DNA of 64,000 nt from Laguncularia racemosa (GCA_037954665.1 JBBMOL010000057.1:2914001-2978000), one strand, 5' to 3'. Numbered from the stretch's first letter, positions 51,401 to 63,382 are shown. Notes: generated by a model from the sequence alone, not told the origin. Program-made: numbers and translations.

Positions 51401-54400
51401 AATCTTTTAGGTACAAAGATGTTGCCACTTATCAGGAGTTATGATAGCATTCAGTCACTTACTAAGAATATCAAGAAGTCTGAGAGGGAGCATGATCTTG
51501 TCATTGCTGTAAGTGGCGCTTTTCTGACTTTAGAATTGCATTTCAGGTGCTTCTTGTTCATAATTGTTCTGGCATTAGGAATGATTGTATCTTTCTTTTT
51601 TCCCTCCTCAAGGGATAACTGATGTGTTGAGTTTTTGTTGATTATTAACAACTTAATTATTATTTTTGTCCTCAGTCTTATGTTCTCGGTGAAATTCCAT
51701 CACTTAAGGACAGAATTACGATAGTTCGCCAACTTTGGGATCTTACAAGAGATGTTCTGGTATTTATACAGTTTTACACTGCTATAAAATGCCTTTGGAC
51801 ATGGCTTAATTGGACTTTGTAACCCTAATTTGTCTCCACTGATTATTTTCCAACTAACTAATATACTGCAGGTATTGGTTGAACCAGGTACTCCTCATGG
51901 ATTTAAGATCATAACTCAGATGCGCTCTCACATATTGTGGATGGAAAGAAGAGTAAGTCGTCTTCCTCTTTCAGACTATTGTTAGATCTTTGGAAATCAC
52001 TTTTGTCACAGGAATAAGATAATTCTTAAAAAGAAGTCCTTGCCTTTTTTCTAGCATGTCAATTGAATTTCTGATGCTTGAAAAAAAAAAAAGTTTGTAC
52101 ATGATGGATGTTTATGACTATGTAGAAAAGCCGAAAATCTCAAAATGCTATGGATTCAGCTTCAAAGGCATTGGTAGATCTCAAAAGTGGGGTACATATC
52201 ATTGCTCCTGTAAGTTCTTTTTAACCTTTATTTTTCTTGTTCTAAATTCTTCACTCACAATGGGACTAATTTGTCAAATTTTTATGCTTTTCTTATGTCT
52301 TGTTGGATTTATTTTTTTGTATATCCAGTGCCCTCATGATGGAGCCTGTCCCCTGGAGAAAACAGGAAAATATTGTCATTTCGTTCAGCGTTTAGAGAGG
52401 ACATCTTCTCAACGAGCTTACAAGGTCTGATAGTAGTTTGATGAACATTATTTTTCCCACTACTCTTACTTTAGGAACTTCATAGAAAGATTATGAACAT
52501 GCATGCTGTTGAATCACCCCATCCAAAATTTTGTTTTGATAAGGGTGCCAAGTATTTTATAGTGGTCAAGATTTTTTTAATATTAACCTTTCTCTATGGG
52601 TAAGACCCTTTGGATTTCAACTAACTTGTTGGTCGCTTTGTGTAGTTGTTATGATTTGAATTGAACTTAAATTTTATTGGTGGAAGTAGTAAAATGAAAA
52701 TATCAACTTTTGATGCAGAAGCTGATCGAAAGAGCAAATTGCCCCTTACAAGGAGTTAAAATCTCCTAATAATGGAATGAATACAAGATATAAAACGTCT
52801 GGACAACTCTCCTTTACACTAACAACTACTTCTTATAGTCCTAGAGCTGTCCTCATGTCCAGCTGGCATCCAGCTGTTAATATTTTGGTGAGCTGGCTTC
52901 CTTTGCACTTGAACATCCTTCTTACTCCTAATAAACAGTGGAGTTGTATTAGTAGTGGCATGCTTTTGTAGAGCCAGGCCATTGTTCATCTGACCATGGT
53001 TTTATTTTTCTTCATATATGCATGGGACACAACATGGAGGTCAAATTGTTGACAACTTTGTTGATATACCTTTACTAGGTAGTACAGCCAGATTAAATAA
53101 TATTTAGGAAGCTCTTGCAGGATTTTTGGCAACTGAGGCATCAGTCTCTCCATAACTAAAATGCGGTTTGACAATGGTTTGTATATCTTACCAGCAATAA
53201 AACTCTACATAGGGCTTTTGACTCATTGTATTGGTACTGAATTGCAGTTAATGAAACCATGAGTTTTGTTTGATGTGCTTAAAAAGAAAAGGATCCTATT
53301 TGTTGCATTTGTTGTTAGCATGCAGCAATCTCTCTGGACTTTTGTGGAATTAATTGGTTTATGGAACGCAATATGCATGGTTTTATCTTTTATTCTTATT
53401 TGACCTAAGGGGAATCAGACAACATGATTTAACATCATGTCGGTATTAAGATATGATCACTATCAACTTATATTTTTAACATGTTTTGTTTATAGCGTTC
53501 AAAGGGAGAGCCTTTACGAGGTTTTGAGGATGAAAAGTTTTGTTTTGTTGCCTTCAGACGGGGACAAAGACCGCGGTTAGTGCGATTTTCAGTAAAATAT
53601 AATTTTTTTTTATCATCATTAAGTAAACCTGTCATCTGGGTTTCCATTTTGCATGCTGATATCATCTCCCTTGGATTCATGCCATCTTTCCTTAGAATTA
53701 TTTTCCTACATGTGCACCTATGAATATATACTTCACTTTGATAATTCATGTCAATATTAATGTTTTAGGCTGCTGTTGGAGTACACTTTTTTAAGTCAAA
53801 CTCTAGTGGCCATTTTACCTGTGTTATAGTAGATGCGACTAATGTCATATTGTCATTTGGTGCTTGGGCATATGTTGTTATGGTGGTTTGCATCTAACAG
53901 ATATTGTGGTCTGAATTGTTTGTGAGGAAGACGGTGGGTTGCATTGTCAGTTGATTTGGTCATTCTGCTAATAAATATTGTTTGGATTCCATCACATTTC
54001 TGGTACAGTGTGTTGTGGGTTTGGGTCTGAGGTTTACAGCATTTTGCAGCAGTAAAGACTAATATGTTTGACTGCAACATCTTTCTTGAGTGATTGATTT
54101 GGATCATTCTTTTAGAAAGAGGGGTCATTCAAGGGTTGGGATGCAAAATGAAGGAATGGTTTATTGTAGTTTCTGATTGCGTCTGCATGTGGTGGTAGTA
54201 TGGGTTCTTATTATGTCAATTGTGTAAAGATTGATAAGTTGGGTTTATGGATGTCTTGGACTCTCTGGTCCAATGGCTTCATTATGCTAATAATCTTGCT
54301 GGCTAAGTTGAATGTGTAGGAGTGAACAGCATTTCCGGCGGAAAACTCTGAAATAATATGAGTCAGAACTCTGTGCTAGAGTTATAGGCTTGTGGGATTT

Positions 54401-56159
54401 TGTAGTGTATACAGTAGTTGATACTTAGATTGGGTCCCAGAAATGCTGAGCAAACAGGTCATGGAGATGGATGGTGGATTAGATAATGGCTGCTCTAAGT
54501 TTTAGTGGCTGAAGCTCAGAAGCTCAGAAGCCTAAGTGGGGGAACCTAGGAGGGAAAGAAGACAACTAGCAAATACAAATGTGTTGCCTTGTGCATATAC
54601 TGATTTAGTCACCATTTTATAGAACAAAACACAGAGGTCATAAATCTGAAGTCAGGAGATGATTACTGTCACTCAGAATCCAAAAATAGAGTAATCATAT
54701 GAAAAGAACCAGTATAATCTACTGGGTCTGTGTTGGGTCTTTTGCTTAGATTGTTGGTTCTACCATTTAACATTTGAATGCCAATGTTGGCGAAATAAAG
54801 GAAGGATTATGCCTACAGTTATATTCTATCATCTTCTTGATGATGAGAGAGTAAAATTTACTGAGTCTTGACAAAAATGCATAAATGTGGGGCCAAGCTG
54901 TACTACATAGTTTTTGATGGAGCATGGCTTTTGTAGACAGATGACTTAGTTTGGAACCAAAAAGGGTGCATTACCGTCCACATGATATACAATTTATGTA
55001 TGGAGGGCAGAGTAACATACATAAAAATGGATTGGCGCATAAGTCAAGCAAAGTGAATCTTGTATGAACTGTGAATCCATACCTTTGATACTGATGGATG
55101 TGGATCTTTATATATTTGAGGCAATGGTAGTCTAACACCAAAAAGTTATCTCATTACAGGCAATTTGAGATAGTTTTTAATTTTATTATTTGAAATTACT
55201 GTGATTCTATGATTTGCTAGAGTAGTATCTGTCCTCTGGATACCTGCCTTATGTAGTTCTAGTTTAAATTCTTGGACCACAAATTGTAGTGTCACTTGGT
55301 CAAAGATGTTGCAAATGATGGGTCAATTAGATGAAGTTTGAGTTGTTTTAGGATACCTTTGCTCTCTCTCATATAATGCCAGTTGAAGAAGACTGGTATA
55401 GTTAAAAAGAGTTTCTTTCTTTTCTTTTTGATTTAGTTTGCTTGCTTCGAGTATATGTGTATTATACAAATTTGGCCAGCGTGATGTTTCTCAACATTGT
55501 GTGGATGAAGAATGTTGCCTGAGCCAATTGAGTTGGCTGTTGTCCAGGGGAACCTGGCCCCTTGATGGAATGAAGTTTGAAACTTTGAAGGAACTCCATG
55601 CTAAGAGAAATCCGGAAGATCTTGAAATTGATCTTGGTATGCAAATCTACCTCTGTTGATACTTGTATATGCACCTAACTTTGTAATCTTTGATAAATAA
55701 TGATCACATACATATCACCCACGTGAGTAAATTTCCTAGTTTAGGAACGATCTCAATTATAGTTTTCTTGATAATGCCTGGGTTAACCATTCCACAGAGG
55801 ACTTCATCAAGATGCAAACAGTTGATTCTTCATATGAAGAAATGGATCCTCTTTTGTATGATTCTGATGTTGTGGAGTCTGATGCTACGGATGATGATAA
55901 TGCCGAGGAAAAAGAACAGCAAGAAGAAGAAGAAGAAGAAGAAGAAGAAAGTGGCCGTGCTGATCTTGGAGGTGGTTGGGGTCGGATTATATTTACACCT
56001 GTTCGGAGAGGCAGACAGGTTGCAATGGATATATGCAGATCAACAAAATGCGATGGATCGGAGGGTACCTTTGAGCATGTGGTTGTCACCAAGAGTAAAA
56101 ATCCTGTGCTACATCATCAGGCTCGAAGATCTCTTTGGGGGGACCTATGGCCTTACTAA
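48445..56159 (+). CDS. Rsm22/METTL17-like mitochondrial ribosome small-subunit assembly protein (twelve exons)
   Basis: Homologue of the Rsm22/METTL17 family, methyltransferase-fold proteins that help assemble the mitochondrial ribosome small subunit. Exons: 48445-48577, 49349-49614, 50125-50198, 50289-50383, 51411-51508, 51676-51759, 51872-51952, 52126-52209, 52329-52424, 53496-53575, 55548-55636, 55798-56159. They join in frame to 1542 nt, 513 aa. The N-terminus is basic (VPVRLRRAIKKYLR), compatible with organelle import. SAM-binding motif I VLDFGAGTGSAFW is at 146-158. A Cys cluster (C306, C312, C321 in CPHDGACP...YCHF) with C353 as possible fourth ligand matches the iron-sulfur site known in METTL17. 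Residues 436-444 are nine Glu in an acidic linker, followed by GGGWGRIIF and a WGDLWP end. Intron 4 is about 1.0 kb and intron 10 about 2.0 kb. All introns are GT-AG. The gene appears intact. Mitochondrial location is inferred from family and promoter. Confidence 0.95.
48586..48609 (+). repeat. (TC)n microsatellite in intron 1
   Basis: Twelve TC repeats begin nine bases after the first donor site of the Rsm22-like gene. Pyrimidine runs so close to a donor site are unusual but should not block splicing. Confidence 0.95.
50880..51060. repeat. Dispersed-repeat fragment in intron 4
   Basis: The segment contains GCAGAGACTCGAACGCAC, then ATGCCATGTTAGATTAATTACC and CTAATCCATCTAAAAGTTAA. This is the phrase order of a dispersed repeat I associate with many plant genomes, and it resembles part of 42020-42490. 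It has no coding content and I cannot assign a class. Confidence 0.4.
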
Positions 56160-56749
56160 GAAGGATCTTTTCCCTGCTTAGGTAAATCCAAAGCTGCGGA
56201 GCTCGAGAGACATTCATTAGACGCCAGTTAGTAGCTAATTGGCTGAGAGTGGAGTAGCGGCATGAATATGCTTCACCTCAGAGACCTGGGTAAGCTTTTA
56301 AATTGCTCGCGGGTTGCTGCCTTAACTGTTGATTGGTGCCAAGCATAAAGGGAAAAGTGTCACTCCAAGTCCCATACGCTCTTGAATACATATTATTTGA
56401 CAGGCACAACATCGTGGTTTGCGCCTTGCTGCTGTTGGGAATACACTCTGTATGTATTGCCTTATGAGGTTAATAATTTATTTGTATAGACCAAGTTCAC
56501 AACATGCACTTTTTGTAGATATTCGTGTACTTCGTTATTCTTGGGATCCTAATGGGTTTCCTTACGAGCAATACCAAAAGGCCTTTTTTTTTTTCCTCGC
56601 ATTCTATGAAATGATGAAAAATGGTGCAAGAGAATGGAAGGATGAACAGTGCATTCATTATTAAGCCTTCTTGATTATGGCTCTGTTTAAGCAACTTGGC
56701 TATTGCGTTTTAAGCATCCGTTTTCATCATGTAAACAATTCAATGAATT
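56160..56749 (+). other. 3' UTR and flank of the Rsm22-like gene
   Basis: The GC-richer, transcript-like sequence after the stop suggests an untranslated exon. A GTAAGC at 56290 and a TTTGACAG ending at 56403 would make a 114-bp intron in the 3' UTR; this is a suggestion only. AATAAT at about 56471 could serve as a polyadenylation element. The LINE insertion starts at 56750, so the original downstream flank resumes at 58764. Confidence 0.5.
56740..56749. repeat. LINE target-site duplication, left copy
   Basis: TCAATGAATT is immediately upstream of the truncated LINE 5' end. It is identical to 58754-58763, right after the poly(A) tail. Confidence 0.88.
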
Positions 56750-58753
56750 AAACTATACCCAATTGGTGCTTATACCGAAGCAGAGTGGTGCAAATCATAT
56801 CAAACAATTTTGCTCAATTGGGATGTGCACAACCATTCATAAGATTTTATCAAAATTTGTAAGGCGGTTAAGGCCTTCTTCGGATCAGTTAATTCATCCA
56901 AACCAAACTAGCTTCATAGCATGAAGGAAAGCTGCTGATAATATCATTTTGATCAAGCGAGTCTTGCACTGGAATCCATCCCCACATATTACATGCAAGT
57001 GGAACAATTGCCAGAAAAAAGTAGTAAACAAGTTACAGAGTATCACAAGCAGGTTTATATAGCCAGGACATGGTGACCATAGGAGGACACATTGGGTAAG
57101 TTGGGAAAAAATGGCACAGGGCAATGACCAAGGGGGCTTGGGGCTAACAAATCTAAGAGCCAGAAATATGGCATGTATGATCAAAAGGGGTTGGGAGCTG
57201 AGGAATAGGAAAATTTTATGGAAGGAGTCAATAAGAGCAAATAACAAAGGATGGTGGCATGAAGGGATATTGAAGAGTAGGTAAAGTTTATTCCGTTTGA
57301 TGTAAGAATTTAGCTTCAGAGTGTTTTTTCTTTTTTGGTGGGTTTGGGGGGGGGGGGGGGGGGTGGGGGGTGGGGGGGGGGGGGTGGTGTTTGTGGTGGT
57401 GGAGGGGAAGCTAAATGAGTTTTTGCTTCAATAAGTGAGCCGGGAATTATTTGATACGTGATATAATTCAAGGACCATTGACGCAAGAATCCAAGAGATT
57501 AAGGGTGGGGGATTGCTGGATATCAGATAGAAAATGGGATGAAACAAAGATAGGTTTTGTGATTTCAAATCTGTTACTTACAAAACAGGGCCTATCATGC
57601 TACATAGAGGAAGAAGGGACCAGCTTGCAATCTCGGTGGAAGCTTGATTCAACCCATCCTTGGCAGACATCTATGCCAACTTGATTCCGGCACCGTCAGA
57701 AACTAGGAAAGACGGGATTGGGTATGAAAATCTATTTTACCTTCTAGAGTGAAACTTTTATCATGGCGTATAACGCATAATGCATTACCTACAGCAGATA
57801 TCCTCCGATATAGAAGGATCTTACCAAATGCCACCTGTCCTCGGTGTGGAGAGGCACAAGAAGATATAGCCCATGTATTTCAACTGTGTCCCTAGATAAA
57901 GGAGGTAATACAAGTGTCTGAACAAGTTTAGGATAAATGGGGGAAGATAACAGCTTACAGACTGCTTGAGGAAAAATTGCAATATAAAGAAACAAGAATT
58001 ATTTAACATCCGACCACCTAGGGGCTTTCTTTTTGGCATTATGTTAGGGCAGCTATGGGTGGATAGGAATGCACAAATTTTTGGATTGAGGTCCCAAATA
58101 GACTCGCTGCAACAGGATGAATACTGGGTGCATATTAGGAGGCAAAGACAAATTTATAAAAGTGAGTGGAAGAGTTCAGCTTGGTATCCGCCTCCAAAGG
58201 GATGGGTGCAATTGAATATGGACGGTTGGGTCAACCAAATTAGGGGTAAAGCAACCGTAGGGGGAGTAATTAGAGATGCAAGCGGAAAATGGATCTTTGG
58301 TTTTGGGAAGGCGTTAGGAGGCATAGACATACTGGCAGCGGAGCTTTGGGGGTTTATTGGGGTTTAGTTTACTTTCGACAACTGGGGTTCAGTAAGATTG
58401 AAGCGCAAACTGATTTGACCGCTGCTCTAAGATTGATAACGAGTGTACAAAATCTAAATTTCAAGTATTATAATGTTGTTTCCTTATGCAGGGAAAAGTT
58501 GTCCACATTTGGGGAGAAGAAGCTTGAGGCAGTGCCTAGGGAGGTTGATGGCTTGCAAAATTGATGTAGGAATGGCAGGTTGAAGACATGGCTTGCAAGC
58601 TTGATGCTGCGTATGGTTTAGTTAGGAATGTAAGATGCTCGGAAGGTAATGAACAGTAGGATTTGGTTGTTTGTCATGTACATAATGCTCATGCTGCTGT
58701 AATGATGTAAATATGCTATGTTAATGCTTATCTTTACCAAAAAAAAAAAAAAA
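56750..58753 (+). mobile_element. 5'-truncated L1-type LINE with RNase H domain
   Basis: The 2.0-kb insertion starts inside the reverse transcriptase finger region (LVLIPK, HKILSKF, NQTSF at 56760-56920). It then jumps at about 56970 to the segment after the RT core (GHGDHRRTHWVSWEKM, QGGLGLTNLRARNMA at 57060-57170), so the catalytic centre is deleted. A zinc-binding C-P-R-C...H...C segment is at 57820-57890. An RNase H-like domain at 58196-58560 has LNMDG, VIRDASG, AAELWG and, after a frameshift near 58360, AQTDLTAA. It ends in a poly(A) run at 58739-58753. The 10-base duplication TCAATGAATT is perfect at 56740-56749 and 58754-58763. Several stops and frameshifts prevent function. RNase H of this type is known in plant L1 elements. 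Confidence 0.9.
57346..57384 (+). repeat. Poly(G) tract inside the LINE
   Basis: Thirty-nine bases, G except for three T, followed by TGGTGTTTGTGGTGGTGG. It lies between the post-RT and zinc-binding parts, in an otherwise AT-rich window. It could form G-quadruplex structure and is also prone to assembly error. Confidence 0.9.
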
Positions 58754-58763
58754 TCAATGAATT
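58754..58763. repeat. LINE target-site duplication, right copy
   Basis: TCAATGAATT directly follows the A-run; partner of 56740-56749. Confidence 0.88.
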
Positions 58764-60328
58764 TTATTTTCTCAAAGGGAATATGCATGTCAATTGTTAG
58801 AGACTTACACTCAACATGAATTGCAATATGGAAATGAAGAAGTTCGCAAACTCTTTTTTCGTTTTGTTTTTGTTTTTTTTTTTCCATCTATCCCAAGGTA
58901 TTTTCTTTTCCTTTCAACTTTTAGTACGTTTAATCAACGGAGGGTTTGAGAATAGTTGGTTGATCTTAAGCTATCCATTTCTAGTAGCTCTGCATTGGAT
59001 TTTTTGAATGGTTGTCTAGCACATATCCGAATTTGGCACCTGGGCCACTAGGTCTACGAATGGCATTGGATTTTGGATTGCAAATGAAACAAATTGAGTT
59101 GAGCTTTTGAAGGTTTAGATCTAATTTATTAAAAAAGATTATCGAGTTTGAGTTGAGTTGAATTTTTATTAATCTTAAAAGTTACAAGTGTAAATTCCAC
59201 CAATTTAGATAAATAAACTTTATGTTGAGTTTGAACTTAGCTCATTTACAAATTAAGTTTGAGTTAAGTGGAGTTCAAATCAAATCAGTTTTTTAACTTG
59301 TAAGCCCAACTTGTATGCAATTATATTGTTATAAGATAAAATTAAATCCTAAAAGATAAATAAATAAATGAATAAAGATACAATCATATAGTTTTTGGTT
59401 TTTAATTATATATTATATATAATATATAATTTATATAAAACTTATGAATTTACTTGCGATCTTATTTATTAATAATATAAACAACTTAAATTATGGATAT
59501 AAATAAACAATTAAATTTAATTTATTTAAATAAATAAATTTTATTTTAAATTTAAATTTGATTCATTTATAAAACAAACTTGAGTAACTCGGTTCGTTTC
59601 ATTTCGTTTATTTTGGCATCAACATAGGTGTGACTTGACAGACACGACGCAGATCCATTTAGCCAATATCATCGTGCTTAAGATAGAGAATTGGCTGATT
59701 GAAGTAAATAAATGAATATATTTAGTAATTCCGTATAGTAGAGTTTGGGGCTACAATTCCATTTACGAAAATGTCTTGGCCAACATGCCCAACCTAACCC
59801 AGCTGCACTGCCACCATGCCATCCATGCCCAATTCAGAATAATAAACTTGAGTGTCGGGCAGGACAGGACATGTAGGATGGGGGAGGAATACGGATGGTA
59901 AAATAATTAACTACAATAATTGAAGATAGACTTTACAATTTAATATTTATAGACAGCCAGGTTGTTAATGCACGGATAAAGAGAAATAAAAGTGTATGAT
60001 TGAATGTCTACAGCAGGTTTTAGTAAATAAATCCAACTGTATGATATCGGACCTTTAACTATTTCTCGATTAGTGTTAATGCTTGCTCTCAAGATCGATA
60101 ACTGAATATGCAGGTCATGATGTGGATATTCCTCCCCTGTTGTGGATCAGATAGATGTTCACAACGAAATGGTTAGTTATTAATTGAATCTTGTTTTAAT
60201 TTATTAAAAAATTTTATGATATAATTATTTAAAAGTGATTATATAATATAATTATTTTTTTTAATGATAATAACAATAATAAAATTTATCAATAATAATG
60301 ATTTATTTATTTCGTTGAATATAATAAG
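58764..60328. other. AT-rich intergenic DNA, no gene recognised
   Basis: No domain or RNA gene is seen. 59100-59620 is rich in GAGTTGAGTT- and AAATAAATAAA-type phrases. A GC-richer patch is at about 59780-59890. Confidence 0.55.
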
Positions 60329-61195
60329 ATTATAATGAAATAACTATTATTAAGAAATAACTATTATAGCAAATCGGTGTGATACTGTTTACTTTGATAT
60401 AATGGAATTAGAATTATATTGTTTATTTGAGGGAATAAGGGAAAGAACAAGGGTGGAATCAGATGATGTCGGCTGTAAAGGAGACACTATCGTTGAATTT
60501 TGGAGATGTTATGTCCACAACTACTTTGCGATGGTTGGCGACTTTCACTCCAACCAGCAGAACCACCAGAAGCAGCAACCTATGACTCCACCAACGGAAG
60601 AGATGCAACTCCACAACCAACAGCGATGACGGAGATCAACGACGGTGGAGATTAGCAATGACGGGTGCAGATCCACAACTGAGATCGGCAACGATGGGGG
60701 CAAATTCACAATCAAAGGGCTGAACGAAAGCAGCTACAACGGAGCCAGCGATGACCATAGCGAGGGACGATTGGGATCAATGACAACGAGCGGAACGAGG
60801 AACAATGCACGAGGCCGACAATAGATTCTTGATGGCGAGGGATGAGTGAAGCTGCATGATGATGACAACGATGGTAGATGCATGAGGATGAGGATGATGG
60901 TAGATGCACAAGGATGAGGATGTTTCCACCGGCAATAGGCCGATCAATGTTCAAACTGACGATGGACGGTCGACGGCGACAGGAGGAAAAGGGTTGAAGT
61001 CTACAAACGTTTGTCACAGCTGTAATGTGTTTAGCATCGAATTGCTATTACGAGGAATGGGGGAGGAAATAATGATTCAAAATTTTGTAGAATTGTGATT
61101 TTGTGCGAATTGCTATTTCGCGAAGTAAACAATATAATAGCTATTTCATCTATAATAAATCTGTAATGAAATAGTTATTACATTCAAATAGATGT
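60329..61195. mobile_element. Inverted-repeat element with GC-rich interior
   Basis: The left arm has TAATGAAATAACTATTA, GAAATAACTATTATAG and TGTTTACTT (60331-60393). The reverse complement of the right arm has GTAATAACTATTTCATTAC, GAAATAGCTATTATA and TGTTTACTT (61193-61123) in the same order. The interior, about 60450-61080, is much richer in GC, with repeated GACGA/CAACGA/GATGAGGATGA phrases and no convincing reading frame. GAATTGCTATT also recurs subterminally (61038 and 61108). The layout is that of a non-autonomous terminal-inverted-repeat DNA element. Superfamily and target duplication were not resolved. Confidence 0.6.
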
Positions 61196-61643
61196 GCCGT
61201 AAAAGAAGTTATTGATATCTTTATAGAGTTATTGATATTTTTTTTAAAAAAATGGTAAATTACTAAAAATTACAGTATCTATTAATAGTAAAAAGAAAAG
61301 TTATACCATATAGTTATTTTAAGCATAATTATATCATAGAGTGGTGCTTATCATGCATAATTAACAAAATATTTTTCCTAAGTAAATTTTAATAATTAAA
61401 ATGATTTATTTTAATTAATGAACATTCTAAATTTGTTTACTTTCATTAACTAACTCCTCCTTAAAAGTAGTCTTAAATGTACGAGTATGTCATTGGATTA
61501 AGAATAAATATAGAGTTGTAATATAAAAAAAAAATATTCTAGATCACTCAAATACTAATGCGACATAAAATACCATTCAAACTTCATCCAAGCAATTTTT
61601 GTTCCCCTCCCTCTCCTTTTCTCACTTTCCTATCTATTTCTGG

Positions 61644-61679
61644 CCCCCCCCACCCCCCCCCCCCCCTCTCTCTCTCCCC
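61644..61679 (+). repeat. Poly(C) followed by (TC)n
   Basis: About 23 bases of C with one A, running directly into a TCTCTC repeat. Notable against the AT-rich flanks. Confidence 0.9.
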
Positions 61680-62288
61680 ATACATACTTACACATAGCCA
61701 TCTCTTGCATCCTCTTCCACTCACTTCTTTCCCCCTTCTATCTCCTTCCTTATCTTTTATTTGCTACCACAAGTCGCAACATCTCCCACCTAAAACACAG
61801 ATTGTTATAAGAGTTAGTAGACAAATTGGTGATGAAAGTAACATATACTTGTCCCATATGTATTGCATATACCTATTATGGGTTTTTGCTGCCTTCTTTG
61901 TTCCACTTCTACATATGGGATATGCAAATATGATCGATGTCGCTGACATTATGTCTGTAGCCTGAAACAGCAAGACAATGGTGGCTTGACTTAGGAAAAG
62001 CAAACATTGCTAAACTTTTCATTATTATACCGTGATTATTATTTAAAAATTTAATCCCTCATTTGAATTTGATTTTAAATATTAATTCTTTCACTTGTAA
62101 TTTTTTTTTAAAATTAAATAAATACAACTTTATTATATAAGCTATTTATGTATTTATGTGGAGAATTAATGGTCTAAATATAATGTTAGTTAAATGAGTA
62201 TTTTACATTAGTAGTAGTGAGAAAAATAATATATCTTAACAAAGTGCTTTAAATTAAAAACTCGATTATGTGAGCAGTTTAATAATAT

Positions 62289-62314
62289 CATATATATATA
62301 TATATATATATATA
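62289..62314. repeat. (TA)n microsatellite
   Basis: Thirteen or so uninterrupted TA repeats. Confidence 0.95.
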
Positions 62315-63219
62315 CACTCTTGATTATAAGAGTCAAGATATAAAAGTCAATAAGATGATGCAACAAATCCCGGGCCATATAGTAATCAATCAATTAGATT
62401 TTAGTATTTAATTTTTAAGCAAGTGGTGCACCAACTAGGGGTAGATCATGACTTGTATCAGGAGGATTATTCTGCTGCAGCCCTCTTAGATGTAGGTTAG
62501 GCGCCACACGAGCATTCGGGAAAGTTCATGATCATAGTAATACCATATCTCTTTTGTGTTTTTTTTTTGGGGGACACTATCAGCCTTCTTATAGGCTGGA
62601 TTTGTCGGTCATTACTTGATGTGGTTGGCCACACCATCTCTTAAAGTAGTTAAATTAGGAAGTTTTGTTTTTGTTTTTAATCATTTTTTTCCCTTAGCAA
62701 ATTAGTTGGTAAAAATATTAAAATATATTGCTATAGTGCAACATCAACATTTAGCATGAGTGATGTGTTAAAACCTTACTTCCAGTGAAGTTTCTATAAA
62801 AAACGGACCACTTCATTCATTGAGTATTAGGAAAGCCAAACAAGTGGAATAAAGACAAAATGCAATTGTTATACAAATTGTTTTAGCACGTTTAGTATTT
62901 TATTTTTAAAAAATATTCCAAAATGAAGAAGAATTTACATTAAAAATGGAATAATGATGTGAACTACTAGAATTTCAATATAATATTCAAATTCAATCAT
63001 TATGCTATTAAAAGATTAATAATCATATTATTAGGTTATAAAACTCTTTAATATTAAAACATAACATTTATAATGTGTGCATAATATATGTATTACATGG
63101 CTTTACAAGATGTGATAATGGCAGGCTTCACACGAGAGAGTGAGAGAAGAGGGGAAGGTAAACACGTGAACAGGACAATCTTCAACTTACCAGTTCCCAA
63201 CTACTCATAAGTCATATGC

Positions 63220-63360
63220 TAAGCTACCAACTAAAAGCATCTAAAATTATATCGTTCATCATATGTATCAACGCACAGTACCTAAATACCCATACGCAAG
63301 GTCACTAATTAAAGGCATCTAAAATTATATCACTCAACATATGTTTCAACGCACAGTAGT
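63220..63360 (-). repeat. 77-bp tandem duplication downstream of the MYB gene
   Basis: GCATCTAAAATTATATC is found at 63237 and 63314, each followed by (A/G)...TCATCATATGTATCAACGCACAGTA or TCAACATATGTTTCAACGCACAGTA. The offset is 77 bases. The second unit ends about 20 bases from the MYB stop codon, so the repeat is probably in its 3' UTR. Confidence 0.85.
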
Positions 63361-63382
63361 AGCTTGGATAAAACAGGAAAAA

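Larger units (their letters stand above)
61196..63219. other. AT-rich intergenic DNA, no gene recognised
   Basis: This holds a C-run followed by (TC)n at 61644-61679 and a (TA)n run at 62289-62314. A 135-codon frame at 61558-61965 (plus) spans the C-run and is Pro/Leu/Ser-rich by composition only. It is not supported as a gene. Confidence 0.5.

Noticed and set aside
53468..54128. Minus-strand frames inside intron 10 of the Rsm22-like gene
   Set aside because: Antisense to an exon and intron; no homology seen.
60402..60629. 75-codon frame, Gln/His-rich end
   Set aside because: Lies across the arm and interior of the inverted-repeat element; composition follows simple repeats.
61558..61965. 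135-codon Pro/Leu/Ser-rich frame
   Set aside because: Produced by the poly(C) and (TC)n tract; no domain.
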